Positions 11,247-22,463 are shown, numbered from the stretch's first letter. The stretch: DNA of 64,000 nt from Siphonodentalium dalli (GCA_032622095.1 CP136064.1:179588011-179652010), one strand, 5' to 3'. The notes: generated from the letters alone by a model not told the origin. Numbers and translations: made by a program.

Positions 11247-14112
11247 CTGGAAATAAAAAAATAAATGAAACACTGAAAATATATTATGACAGAGGAATCT
11301 TTAAACATTAAATTCAATGAAAGTGTCAATGACACTGTAGCTCAACTTGGAAAGGGAATAATTTCATGTGTTTCAGTCAATGGAGTGATTAGGAAAGTGG
11401 AAAGTTGAAAGGTCTAGTTATGCAAAGAGTAAAATCCAAGATGGCTGCTGGCAGCCATTTTTTTTGCCGAATGACCCCAAAAAGACTCGTTCCCATTTAC
11501 ATGTCATTGTTAACATCCATAACAAATTTCATGATGATCCGACCAAAGGTACGACCTGTAGCCCGTGTCAAAGGATTTAGTCATGCAAAGAGTAAAATCC
11601 AAAATGGCTGCTGGCGGCCATGTTTTTTGGCCGAACAACCCCAAAATTACTCATTCCCATCTACATGTCAATATTAACATCCATGACAAATTTCATAATC
11701 ATCAGACGAACAATACGACCTGTAGCCCGTGCTAATGGATTGAATTTTAAAATCCAAGATGGCGACTGGCAGCCATGTTTTTTTGCCAAATAACCCCAAA
11801 ATGACTCGTTCCCATCTACATGTCAATGTCAACAGCCATGACAAATTCCATAATGATCCAACCAAAGGTACGACCTGTTGACTGTGCCTAAGGATTTAGT
11901 CATGCAAAGAGTAAAATTCAAGATGGCTGCTGGCGGCCATGTTTTTTTGCCGAATGACCCCAAAAAGACTCGTTCCCATTTACATGTCATTGTTAACATC
12001 CATAACAAATTTCATGATGATCCGACCAAAGGTACGACATGTAGCCCATGCCAAAGGATTTAGTCATGCAAAGAGTAAAATCCAAGATGGCTGCTGGCGG
12101 CCATGTTTTTAGGCCAAATAACCCCAAAATTATTCGTTCCCATCTACATGTCAATATTAACATTCATGACAAATTTCATGATCATCAGACAATCAGTGCG
12201 ACCTGTAGCCCGTGCTAATGGATTGAATTTTAAAATCCAAGATGGCCACTGGCGGCCATGTTTTTTGGCCAAATGATCCCAAAATGACTCGCTCCCATCT
12301 GCATGTCAATGTCAACAGCCATGACAAATTACATAATGATCCAACCAAAGGTACGACCTGTAGACTGTGCCAAAGGATTTAGTCATGCAAAGAGTAAAAT
12401 CCAAGATGGCTGCTGGCGGCCATTTTTTTTTGGCCGAACGACCCCAAAATTAATAGTTCCCATCTACATGTCAATATTAACATCCATGACAAATTTCATG
12501 ATCAGACGAACAGAACGACCTGTAGCCAGTGCTAATGGATTGAATTTTTAAATCCAAAATGGCCACTGGCGGCCATGTTTTTTGGCCGAATGACTCCCAA
12601 AATGACTCGTTCCCATCTACATGTCAATATTAACATCCATTACAAATTTCATGATGATCAGACGAACAGTAGGACCTGTAGCCCGTGCTAATGGTTTGAA
12701 TTTTGAAATCCAAGATGGCCACTGGCAGCCATGTTTTTATTCCAAATGACCCCAAAATGACTCGTTCCTATCTACATGTCAATGTCAACAGCTATGACAA
12801 ATTTTATAATAATCCAACCAAAGGTACGACCTGTAGCCCGTGCTAAAGGAAATTGTTGACGAATCACACATGCACACACACACAGACGACGGACAACAAA
12901 GCCATGGCAATAGCTCAAACTTTACAAAGTAAAGTTGATCTAAAAATGAAGTACACATACAACATTTAAGTAATTTTTTAAATCAGTAGCTACATTATAT
13001 ACTGAATTTTTACACAGACAAAAACATTTTCACAATCTTGAGTTGGATTGGCAAAATATTCACAATCTCATAATAAAAAATTCATTGAAGTGTCATTTCT
13101 GAGATTAAAGGCATAACAATAACTGATTTCAAAGATTGAAATGAACTAAGTTTAAGAAGCATTTCAAATGTGCGGTCAAAACATCATTCATATACCAGGT
13201 ATGTAACCACTCATAAACTCGGATAATTCACAAATTTCACATTCATTTTTCATATAGGTCAGTTCGGTCTTAGTAAACTTCAGACTCACATATAATAGTG
13301 GGTCTGATGACCGTTAGTAGAGTTTCTATTTCTGAACCGTGGGATTCCCAGTCACCAATCAGAACTCACACTAAGATGAAATCGTTAAATCAAAACTGTT
13401 AAAATTTGGGGAAGACTGAATAGGGCTGGGAACGAACATCAAAATTTGCAAGAAATGCCGGAAAGATATCATGCCTGGCAATTTCATGTTTTCCAAAGAC
13501 GTCAGCAAGTGTTTAGACTAATGAGCTATCCAAACAGCTTTCAGGAAGCTCCAGTCATCAAAGGGTTAAAGATACGGGCGGCGTTAGCGGTGAGTAAGCT
13601 GTTAAAATATTCACCACCGTCAAAAACCGCCTTAAACAGAAAGAATAGTAAAATATAGACAGACTTTGTTCTTATACTAATCAGAAATATGGCATAAACA
13701 GTATGTTATTGTCAATTTTTCCCCCTTTGTTATGTAAACAAAAGCAAAAAACGTTACATTTCCTGACTTTTGTTTAGATCCGGATATGGTAAACATAAAG
13801 AGCGTTATTTGTTACTGTTTTCCTGATATGGAAATAATAAATAGCGTTTATATAATTTTTGTGTGATTAACAAATAGAATTGTGCTGTGTTATGTAAACA
13901 GAAGCACAACTTAGAACTGTAACACGAGCAGGCTCTTGTTTACGTACACCATCGTACATCTTGACGACAATATACTATATACGCGCAGATTATGTTTGGC
14001 ATATGTGCAAAACTATATATATTTTAATATTCCTTCTGTTGATGGCGATTTGAACAAATATGAATATTTCTGCAACGAACACCGCCCGTGCCTTTAATTG
14101 TCATTACAATAC
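11247..14112 (-). other. ALDH4A1 intron 4
   Basis: A 2.9-kb intron mostly filled by pearl-like element copy 1 (11323-12945). In 12946-14112 only a MITE end fragment is recognisable (13541-13568, GGAAGCTCCAGTCATCAAAG then GGTTAA). Confidence 0.8.
11323..12945 (+). mobile_element. Pearl-like element copy 1 with 9-unit tandem core
   Basis: The left end is the hairpin GTGTCA-A-TGACAC followed by TGTAGCTCAACTTGG. The right end is a CACACA/GACGACGG tract then GCTCAAACTTTACAAAGTAA and TTGATCTA, whose intact form in copy 2 mirrors TAGCTCAA. The core has nine ~155-164-bp units, each starting AAATCCAAGATGGC and containing GGCGGCCATGTTTT and CCATCTACATGTCAA. Units follow the order A-C-B-A-C-B-C-B-B; equivalent units in the first two trimers are 482-483 bp apart. 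The layout matches bivalve pearl and related Helitron-like elements (established family description; membership inferred). Confidence 0.8.
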
Positions 14113-14268
14113 CTGTCCCATCATTGTGGTAGCCATCAGATCCATTTTGTATTTGTTGGTGATCATATCTGCAGCTCGCCAGAATATCTCTGCTCTCTCC
14201 TCTAAGGGCCTTCTTTCCCAAGCCTTTCTAGCTGCCATGTTGTTCTCAATCGCTTTGTTGATAATTTC
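14113..14268 (-). CDS. ALDH4A1: ALDH4A1 exon 4
   Basis: One hundred fifty-six bases, 52 codons, beginning EIINKAIENNMAARKAWERR and ending MATTMMGQ. It covers the N-terminal oligomer/NAD-domain segment with the family pattern AARKxW-x4-ERAxIF-x-KAADM. The donor is CAG/GTATTG and the acceptor TTGACAG/GAA, phase 0 at both ends. A TTAA-type MITE begins 20 bp upstream of the acceptor, so part of the splicing signal lies beside or in transposon DNA. Confidence 0.96.
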
Positions 14269-14288
14269 CTGTCAATTGAAAACATTTG

Positions 14289-14495
14289 TTAACCCTGTCA
14301 TGGCAGAAGCTTCCTGAAACTAGAGCCTCGCATATATAAGAGAATACATCGACCTAACAATATTTATCTTGACCTTGTAAGCCAGTGTGTTCTCTTATAT
14401 ATGCGAGGCTCCCTATGGGAGACTCGCATATATAGGAGAATGCACTGGCACAGAATCTTTAAAGCTGCACTACCACAGCTCCCGTCATGGGTTAA
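14289..14495. mobile_element. TTAA-type MITE copy 2
   Basis: The ends are TTAACCCTGTCATGGCAG and CCCGTCATGGGTTAA, with TTAA at both borders. The interior has the family palindrome TATATGCGAGGCTCCCTATG then GGAGACTCGCATATATA. It sits immediately intron-side of the ALDH4A1 exon 4 acceptor. Confidence 0.75.
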
Positions 14496-14569
14496 ATGTT
14501 TGTAATTAAGAACCAATGATGATGCATAAGTGTGTTGGCCATGTGTGATTGCAAAATTTGAGTTATTTA

Positions 14570-14993
14570 TTAACCCTTCCATGTTGGGAGTGGCAGCATT
14601 ATAGATCCTGTGCCACTGCGTTCTGTTATATATGTGAGTCTCCCATAGCGAGCCTCACATATATTAGAGAATGCACTGACTTACAAGGTCAAGGTAAATA
14701 TTGTTAGGCCAAAGTATACTCTTATATACAGCTATATAAACACTTTCATGACGGGAGACGTGCTGGTGCATCATTGAAGATCCTGTGTCAGTACATTCTC
14801 TTATATATGCCAGTCTCCCATAGGCAGCCTCGCATATATAACAGCATGCACTGGCTTACAAGATAAATGTTATTAGGCCAATGTATTCTCTTATATATGA
14901 GAGGCCCCATATGGGAGACTCGCATATATAAGAGAATGCATTAGCATAGGGTTTTCGCCAAATTTTAGGAAGCTCCAGTCATGGAAGGGTTAA
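14570..14993. mobile_element. TTAA-type MITE copy 3, dimer-like
   Basis: The borders are TTAACCCTTCCATG and CATGGAAGGGTTAA, perfectly inverted, with TTAA on each side. At 424 bp it is about twice the size of its relatives. It contains three CTCCCATA-type palindrome blocks (near 14640, 14815 and 14910) and an internal end-like sequence TTCATGACGGGAG near 14745. This suggests one copy inserted into, or fused with, another. Confidence 0.75.
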
Positions 14994-15084
14994 TGGCTTA
15001 ATTAGTATCGGTTGTTTTTTCAGTTTGTTTTTTTATAAACACTACTAATTTGCTTAAAATGACTAAATGTAATGTCAGGAATCT

Positions 15085-15250
15085 CTTACAATGTAATATT
15101 ATAAGGTTTAGGGAAAGTTACCACCTCTATCAAGATGCAGTTAATCAGCTAGCATTCATATCGACGGGTGGAGGGATTATGATAAACCACAATAGAGAGG
15201 TGAGAATAATTAATAATTAATTGCTTTCCTATCGATATCAAAAGTTATTC
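15085..15250. repeat. Dispersed repeat shared with 32460-32700
   Basis: The segments GGAAAGTTACCACCTCTATC, AGAGAGGTGAGAATAATTA and CTTTCCTATCGATATCAA recur in the same order near 32470-32700. The family is not recognised. Confidence 0.5.
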
Positions 15251-15351
15251 AAACAGAGATTGTAGAAATATAGAACTCAATGTTGCAGAAACGGACTCTA
15301 TCAGTTAGATTGATTTGGCAATTTCTAAAAGAATTCGGCAATTTTTTTTTA

Positions 15352-15533
15352 TTAACCCTTTCAGTGCCAAGTCCGATTTTTGTATCAACCCATATTTCCT
15401 TGATCATTTTTCAAATTTATTGATTTAGAGCTTTTTCCATCAATGTATCACATTATTATAATCAATAAATTTGAAAAATGATCAAGGAAATATGGGTTGA
15501 TACAAAAATCGGACTTGGCACTGAAAGGGTTAA
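15352..15533. mobile_element. TTAA MITE with perfect 74-bp inverted repeats
   Basis: The left arm 15352-15425 and the right arm 15460-15533 are identical reverse complements as read, starting TTAACCCTTTCAGTGCCAAG, around a 34-bp loop. The target TTAA is present at both ends. The perfect arms imply a recent insertion or ongoing mobilisation. There is no coding capacity. Confidence 0.9.
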
Positions 15534-15752
15534 GAAAAATTAATTTTGGTCCATCGTGGACTCTGCATACAGGTATAGTAATAATGGTGCTTATATAATG
15601 CTTATATCCAGTACCAGCGGACCATAAGCGCTTCACAGTGGAGGTATAGTGCCTAGGTACTTAATTAACAGTTTGATTCACTGACATTTATAAGCTCACA
15701 ATATAAATCATTCTAAATAAAATGATCATAGATCAATGAAATAGATACTAAC

Positions 15753-15800
15753 TTTATTGGCATATGAAAATTTAGCAATCTTCTTCTGGTGGTCGAATGG
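15753..15800 (-). CDS. ALDH4A1: ALDH4A1 exon 3 (48-bp small exon)
   Basis: Sixteen codons reading PFDHQKKIAKFSYANK, equivalent to the family's PFNHxxKVAKFxYAxK segment. The acceptor is a polypyrimidine TTTCTTTCTATTTCAG and the donor GTTAGT. Phase 0 at both ends joins it cleanly to exon 2 (ending HQVE) and exon 4 (starting EIIN). It is easy to miss because of its size and because flanking introns are 13.6 and 1.5 kb. Confidence 0.94.
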
Positions 15801-16029
15801 CTGAAATAGAAAGAAATGAAGAAATAATATGAAGTTTTTGTTTTTGTTTGCTTTCTGAAATTGATTAGGCCAAAAATATATACTTGTGTTTCTGGTGACA
15901 TGCAAGAAATTTCATTTTATTTTTTATTTTATTTTCAACTTTGCTCAAAATAAATATGAATACCCTGGACTAGACACTGGAGAAGGGACAAGGACCCACA
16001 GGTCAACAATGCTTCATCCCAGTGGGAGA

Positions 16030-17400
16030 AAGAAACATTTTAAAATCCGAACATGAAAACTGCCTATACCAGGTAAATTCGGGAAAGATTTGTTATTTTA
16101 ATTCATTAGCAGTTTTTGACTGGCCCATGGTCAGACCGGTTGGAGAAGATTTGTAAATTAGAACTTGAAAACTTCAAAATCCTAGCATCAGGGTTCGTAC
16201 ACTAATTTAAAAGTAAAATTCCAGTATATTTCCAGTATTTTTTCCCAGATTTTCCAGTACGAGTTATCGTGCTTATTATACAGGGTTTCCTCTAGACTAT
16301 GGGGTCAGGGAATGGTCCCCTTTTAGTGTCAAGGGAATTTATACTCCAGAATTAATTTATATACCAGTATTGCTTTTAAATTAATATATCCATGCCTTAC
16401 ATTTCCACAATGCAGTCATTTCAACAACTATATTGCACACCATGTTCATAATAATAGTCTTACAGCCATTAAAGCTATGAGTTTTAAGGCCACCATATCA
16501 AACCACAAACCACTCCTGGTACCTATTAGCAGCAATATAATACATACATGAAGGTAGTCTATACTGGCTGTTCAGTCAGTTGGATGAATGACTACCTTCA
16601 TGTATGTGAACTTAACCTACCGACCTTGTTTTATTTCCAGGAATTACAGTAATGACTAATGTTATTTATATTGCCCAAATAATTTTGTACATTTTAACTG
16701 TTTATTAAATCAACTCACAATTTATATATAATTGAGTTTCTGGGTGTAATATTTAACCATTGGGTAGGAACTATTCTTTCAGGAGCAAGTAGGAAATTTT
16801 CGACCCAAATTTAGTGATGCGTAATTTGCCAATGGAAACAGCTGATATTGTTTGCATTAGTTTCGCTACTTCGGCGTCTAAATTCTTGTTTCGATAGACA
16901 AATACTTGTAGTTTTGTAGAATTACTTACCATAAGCATAACATAAAGAGAACATCTATGGTTTCTCGAGTAATATATTCCTGAAATATCACCGCTCGTGA
17001 AGATTCGCATATTGCAGGTATTATTCAGGAAGTTGAATTACCGCATGGCAACAATCGCAGGAACCGGTGCCCAGGAACCGGTGCTCAGGAAATAATGACC
17101 GGAATTCCAGTATATTCCAGTATCGATCGGCCGGAGATCGTTTTTCAAGTATATTTCCAGTACTGGAAAGTTGAATTTGCTTTTTCCAGTATATTCAAGT
17201 TTCCAGTAGGGGCGTACGAACCCAGTAGCATCTAAATTGGCCTGAAGCTTTCAAAGTGTTGGAAATTTCCAACATGACACACCACCAATGATTGGAAAAT
17301 TTCCAACTAATGGTAATTTCGTCAAAAGTTTTAACCAAAAGTAGGAAAATATGCGACTGTTGGTCTCAAAAGTAAAAAAAAAAAATACCTCCCTAATTAC
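16030..17400. repeat. Old dispersed repeat interrupted at 16191-17223
   Basis: AACTTCAAAATCCTAGCATC before the insertion and TAGCATCTAAATTGGCCTGA then GTTGGAAATTTCCAACATGA after it belong to one family. Other members are at about 34140-34460, 52420-53130 and 58760-59070. Members carry the palindromic word TTGGAAATTTCCAA or close variants. Confidence 0.6.
16191..17223. mobile_element. hAT-like non-autonomous element
   Basis: The termini GGGTTCGTAC and GTACGAACCC lie in a flanking pair TAGCATCA / TAGCATCT (7 of 8 match), consistent with an 8-bp hAT-type duplication. The paralogous empty site CCTAGCATCTAGACTGGCC survives at about 58816. Subterminal CCAGTATATT(T) words recur at both ends (16220-16265, 17105-17200). 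The minus-strand frame of 79 codons in the middle is not recognised. Confidence 0.65.
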
Positions 17401-17900
17401 AAATTACCCCTGCCCCTCCACCCCTCCTGTTGCCACATCTGAGTCCCTTTTACCATAGTCATTTTTATGTGTTGTATTATTCGAAGTTTTCGACCAGAGT
17501 ACCCATCAAATAATACCTTGCATATTCTTAAAGAATGGCCACTTTATAAGAACACCTATGTTACCCAAATGTTTAAGCCTTTAACCAGATAACACCCGTA
17601 TCAGGACACATGGATAACACGCATGTGGGTTTTAAAATATGAGAATGGGGTTTCTCAGGTATCAAGAAACACAATTATAAATTTCTTTTAACTGCAGAGG
17701 TAAATCTGTGGCCTAAGGCTATTAAAACTACAGAAAAATAGGTCAAATTCTCTTATACAATTGAATGTGGGAAAATGACTAAAGACAGTTTGGTCTGAAC
17801 TAAGTTGATCTGCAAGAGAAGAAGCACTGAACATCTAAATATGGTAGTTTACCATGTGATCTGTTCTCGGAAATACTTCTGACATCAGTGCCGAAATAAT

Positions 17901-18126
17901 TTAACCCTTTCTATACTGAATGGATTCTCTCAATCAGTAATAAAAGTATACATTGGAACAGTCTATTATTCATCTGGGGGGGTTTTCAAGAAACTTATGC
18001 AGACAATAGATAATAAAAGTGCAGAAGAAGTCTAATTTATTGGAGGAAAATTCAACTATGGTCGTTTTTCATCTGAATATTTCCTAAGGGATAACTACTC
18101 ATCGATGAGTATTTAGAAAGGGTTAA
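17901..18126. mobile_element. TTAA MITE, different family
   Basis: TTAACCCTTTCTA at the left and TAGAAAGGGTTAA at the right give a 13-bp inverted repeat including the TTAA target. The interior is unrelated to the 8131 family. Confidence 0.65.
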
Positions 18127-18329
18127 ATGTTTGTCTCATTTATAAAAGTATATTGAAATGGCTAATTCTTCATATATAGGGATGTTCAGACGCTATGAGC
18201 AGCTGACAGGCAAAAAAACACTGAGAACAAGAGATTGTACCAAGGGTGTTGGGATCCCCCATGGCAACATTGTGAAAAAAAAATGTGATGAATGGAGATT
18301 TTCAGACAAACAAAGAGGGACAACTCCAG

Positions 18330-18451
18330 AATGGAAAATGTGAACTCTCTTTTGAAAGCCCTCATGATGCCAAACCTGCATACCATATTTCAGCGAGGTC
18401 CGATAACTCGTTGAGATACATGAATATGAGCAGACGGATGGAAATCCAATA
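18330..18451 (+). repeat. 166-bp tandem repeat, unit 1 (split by Helitrons)
   Basis: GAAAATGTGAACTCTCTTTT to GGAAATCCAATA matches the unit seen intact at 20135-20300. The unit's natural continuation TTTTCATATAAATAAAG occurs only after the Helitron pair, at 20135. Confidence 0.8.
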
Positions 18452-18493
18452 TCTACTATATATTTTGAGAACTACGTATATTATATATATATA

Positions 18494-18524
<31 letters not shown>

Positions 18525-19312
18525 GTGGGTACTTCATAGAATCGAAAACGGCTGCGCGGATCAAGCTCAAATTTCGTATATAAGGGTAAAAACCATGGGG
18601 ATCGTCCACGTCGCACCGCTTCTCCCTACCCAGTCACAAAAAATGGCACCATGGGGGTTAACACACCAACGCTCCTTATATCTTCCATATTGGGAGATTT
18701 AACCGGTTAACGCTCTTTATAGTCATCGACGTTGCTGCTAAACGATCACCCCATGCATACGAAATACGGATGCAAAACGCGAAATGAATTTATCTCGATT
18801 AAAAAGGCAGAATTGATCCAAGAGGCATAACTCTAAATTTTTTATTCGCTATCGATTCACGACCGATCCAAGAGGCGTAACTCTACATTTTTTATATCTG
18901 TATGACGGGAACTACATAGCCGTGATTTGTTGGCGAGAAAATGGCTCCCAAGCCATGAATGCCAACAACAATGACTCTTTTAGGGACGTGTACCATTAGT
19001 TAATATAGCCGTGAATGCCAACAACAATGACATAATGCCAACAACAACGACTATTTTAGGGACGGGTACCATTAGTTAATATAGCCATGAATGCCAACAA
19101 CAACGACATATGCTATTTTCTCTTTACGGCAATGTGAGAATATTCCGGTGGCCCCCAAGCCGTGAATGCTAACAACAACGACATTGTTGATATACCTCTT
19201 TTAGGGACGGGACCATAATTTCTCTTGATTAAAAAGGCACAATTAACTCATTGAAAAGCCAAAAAATGTCATGTTTCGGACAAACGCCGCCAGTGGCGGG
19301 CTAACCTGCTAG
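18452..19312 (+). mobile_element. Non-autonomous Helitron H1
   Basis: The 5' end is TCTACTATATATTTTGAGA. The 3' end has the hairpin CCGCC-AGT-GGCGG (19287-19299) nine bases before CTAG (19309-19312). This is the Helitron signature: 5'-TC, 3' hairpin, CTRR, no target duplication. Insertion is between A (18451) and T. A (TA)n(TG)n microsatellite lies near the 5' end. No Rep/helicase frame is present, so mobilisation would need an autonomous partner. H2 follows with no intervening base. Confidence 0.92.
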
Positions 19313-20134
19313 TCTACTATATATTTTGAGACTTCCGTATATATGTATATATGTGTGTATGTGTGTGTGTATATACTTTATAGAATCGAAAACGCCTGCA
19401 CCGATTGAGACCAAACTTCCTATCTAAGGGTAAAATCCCACGGGAATGGTCCACGTCGTATTTTGAACAAGCTCTGCGCACTCATTCTCCACTCCCAATC
19501 ATCAAAATCACCGCAAACGGCACTCTGGGGTTAAGGCATCGACGATCTTTATATTGACCATATTTGGAGTTGTTAACCGACTAACGCTCTTTATTGCCAT
19601 CAACGTTGCTAAACGGTTACCCATGCATACGAAACGACGGATGCAAAACGCGAAATGCATTTATCTCGATTAAAAAGGCAGAATTAACTCATTGCAAAAC
19701 AAAAAATGCGTGTTGTGTGATTCTTATGTCTGTCGTTCCTAGGAACGGGGAAATTTTCATCGGGTCAGTTTTTTCCGCCCGATGTACCTTAAACCATACC
19801 CCTTTTAGGGACGGGTACCATAATTTCTCTTGATTAAAAGGCAGAATTAACTCATTGAAAAACAAAAAACGCGTGTTGTGTGATTCTTATGTCTGTCGTT
19901 CCTAGGAAGGGGGGGGGGGGGGGGGGGGATTTCATCGGGTCAGTTTTTTCGCCCGAAAAAGGCAGAATTAACTCATTGAAAAACAAAAAATTAAATTAAA
20001 AAATTAATTAAAAAAATTAATTAAAAAAGCCAGTAAATTAAAAAGGCACAATTAACTCATTGAAAAACAAAAAATTAAATTAAAAAATTGTCATGTTTCT
20101 GACGATTGCCGCAAGTGGCGGGCTAACCTGCTAG
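19313..20134 (+). mobile_element. Non-autonomous Helitron H2, head-to-tail with H1
   Basis: It begins TCTACTATATATTTTGAGAC directly after the CTAG of H1 and ends GCCGCAAGTGGCGGGC then TAACCTGCTAG (20131-20134); the hairpin is slightly decayed. Internal sequence parallels H1: ATAGAATCGAAAACG, CCCATGCATACGAAACG, AAAAAGGCAGAATTAACTCA. It contains a poly-G run near 19911-19928 and an internal duplication of the AGGCAGAATTAACTC block. Confidence 0.92.
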
Positions 20135-20325
20135 TTTTCATATAAATAAAGAGTGTTAACTCTTGAACAGAAAATGTGAACAATGTCAATGAACCCTCTT
20201 TTGAAAGCCCTCCTGATGCCAAACCTGCATACCATCTTTCAGCGAGGTCCGATAACTCGTTGAGATACATGAATATGAGCAGACGGATGGAAATCCAATA
20301 TTTTCATATAAATAAAGGGTGTTAA
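20135..20325 (+). repeat. 166-bp tandem repeat, unit 2 and start of unit 3
   Basis: Unit 2 is 20135-20300 (TTTTCATATAAATAAAGAGT to GGAAATCCAATA). Unit 3 begins at 20301 and is cut at 20325 by element E, resuming at 26638. The 20290-20310 junction is the Helitron empty site, and 20150-20160 is the element E empty site. Confidence 0.85.
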
Positions 20326-22133
20326 TAGTCCAGGAGATCGGGAGGTAGTGTTGCTCATATTGACGGACAAGCTGCGACCATGTTATTTTTAATGTTTTAG
20401 GTATGGTAATGAAGAAAAATCATGATAGCAAGAACAAATTTGTAGCCTTCTTTGTTTTTTTTTCGATTTTTGGGGTATTTTTCTACATTTTAAGCCCAAA
20501 ATTATCATTTTTTGTTCAATGTGTAAAGATTTCATTTTAGTATGATTTTGGTGATTAAGTTGAATAGTAATTGTGTTAATAATGTTAAATAACTAATTGT
20601 GCTAAAAAAATTAAAGAATTTCAATTTCTTTTTTTCAATTTTTTACCATTTTTTTAAACTTGTTTACGCAAAATCGTCCAAATTGCAACCATTTCATCTT
20701 AGTATTATTTTAAGGTTAAATTCACCATAATTATTTTAATATTGTTAAATAATTTACAACTTGGCTTCTACAATGTTTTTAAATGGATTTAAGAAGGTTT
20801 CTATTTGTTTTCTAAGTTGAGGGGTGGTCTAATTCAAATCCAATTAAACATTGTACTGTTCAAAATTAGATAAATTCCTTAAGGCGTATGGTAGATATAC
20901 GTAACTAGTTTTCAAAACGTATACATATGCCTTTCTATCCTGTGCGTTATACACGCGAGTCAGATTTTACAAATTAAATTATGATGAAAAACCCTGAATT
21001 TTGGGTGTGGTCACATTTGTGGTCATAATATTCCGATTAGAGAGTGGATGGACATGGGGCATGCGACACTTGCAGTATATATGTATATAACAAGCATGAC
21101 ATGAGACATTAGTATATTTCTACTAAACTGTGCTTCCAGAGTTATCAGGAATCGAGTATCGGTGTTATTTCTTACCCCCCAAAAAATGGTCAATTTTAAA
21201 ATGGGGTATGTCTGTCAAAGGACCACTGGGAGATAATAGGATGTCCAATGACTCATATATTTCTATCGTATCACAGTAAAGCTTTTTTTGTAAAATTGGC
21301 GCGGTTTACACGATCATAGTTCGATTTTCTTTACAATTATAGGTTACAAGCAACTAATTATATAGAGTTACGCTTCTTGAAACTCGAGTCAGCATAACAA
21401 AAAAAATTGGCTGCTGATTGGTTGATTATCATTGAGGGAAATATCCCTAATCGGGAACAGAAAATCATAGCCTACGTAAATATGGCGATCGTGTATGTTT
21501 AGATGTCCAGGAAGAGTCTGGTGGTGTCCAGAAGTTACGGAAGGGGTCTGGATATGTTTATGCTGCTGATTTTTGTGCAGTAAATGGGGTAGTTGTGGAA
21601 ATGCAAGATTATCGTTTGAAAAAAATACCGAAAAGGGCACGTTTGTTGTAACACACTTGTGCAGCGGATGACGTTCTAAGGGAAAATTGACCACTTGAAG
21701 TTCAAATAGGCTTAACCCATAGCCGGCGGGACTTTTAGTTAACACTGTCGCCTATGGAAAATAATTAGGTGTTTGTAACCTATAGATACGAAGCTTCGGT
21801 ACATTAATTATTATTCATATATTACTATATTTAAATCATATTTATGCATACAGTCGGCGTCGAAACAAAAACATGAATGTACCGATTATTCGTGACATTC
21901 AAGTTAAATGTTCAATAATAGAAAATTATACTGTGACCGGTTCATTCAACATGAAGTTAATCAAGGTGTATCTTTATTAATAACAGTATACAGTACTATC
22001 AAAATCAGTCTGGGTGAACGTCGACTCTATATTTGAAATATAGAGTCTGGAGCTAATGTCGCCAAAACCATTTCTATTCAGCGAAGAGCTTCCCCAAAAT
22101 GACGTCTCGGATTTTTTAAAAATACATCGATGA

Positions 22134-22463
22134 TTGACAGGTGTCCCCACGTGTTATTTGTTGTGCTTCGCCGACTCATCAACCCACAGAAGGCCTGTGT
22201 CGCGACATAAACTTACAGAAGATAATATTTGTCGTGTGTGCGACTATTCTTTTTCGGGAGATGAACTCGCTGCATCAACGGGAAAGCTGCATCCGAGAGC
22301 AAAAAATAAGGTCGTCATCAAAAATGATGCTTTAGAACTATTTAAAAGCATAAAATTAAGTCATTTCCTCGGTGTTTGACTTTCAGATGACTTTTTTTAC
22401 GGCAAATAATTTGATTTGCAAACCATGTTACAATAAAGTAAATCAAATACACGGACATGAGTA
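22134..22463 (+). pseudogene. Broken frame with paired CxxC motifs
   Basis: An open frame (22134-22379) reads RHKLTEDNICRVCDYSFSG and ends in KSIKLSHFLGV. One base out of frame, 22404-22463 continues plausibly with FFTANNLICKPCYNKVNQI and a stop. The pair C-R-V-C ... C-K-P-C about 75 residues apart looks like a small zinc-binding domain of the ZAD-like or transposon-associated type, but I do not recognise the family. It lies inside element E, so it may be the remnant of an element-encoded protein or a captured exon. The frameshift could also mean an undetected intron. Confidence 0.35.

Noticed and set aside
11405-12551. Several 60-90-codon open frames (KSKIQDGCWRP-type peptides) in the pearl-like arrays, also at 22978-23184 and 30553-31309
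   Set aside because: They are translations of the ~160-bp repeat unit, occur on both strands and differ only as the unit does; no start, domain or splice context.
16771-17010. 79-codon minus frame in the hAT-like element
   Set aside because: No hAT dimerisation or zinc-finger motif; most likely chance.
18285-18702. Frames with IYIYIYI runs
   Set aside because: Translation of the (TA)n(TG)n tract at the 5' end of Helitron H1.
21389-21745. 118-codon minus-strand frame inside element E
   Set aside because: Longest simple frame in that area, but composition is His/Pro/Leu mixed with no motif, no splice logic and no second copy.
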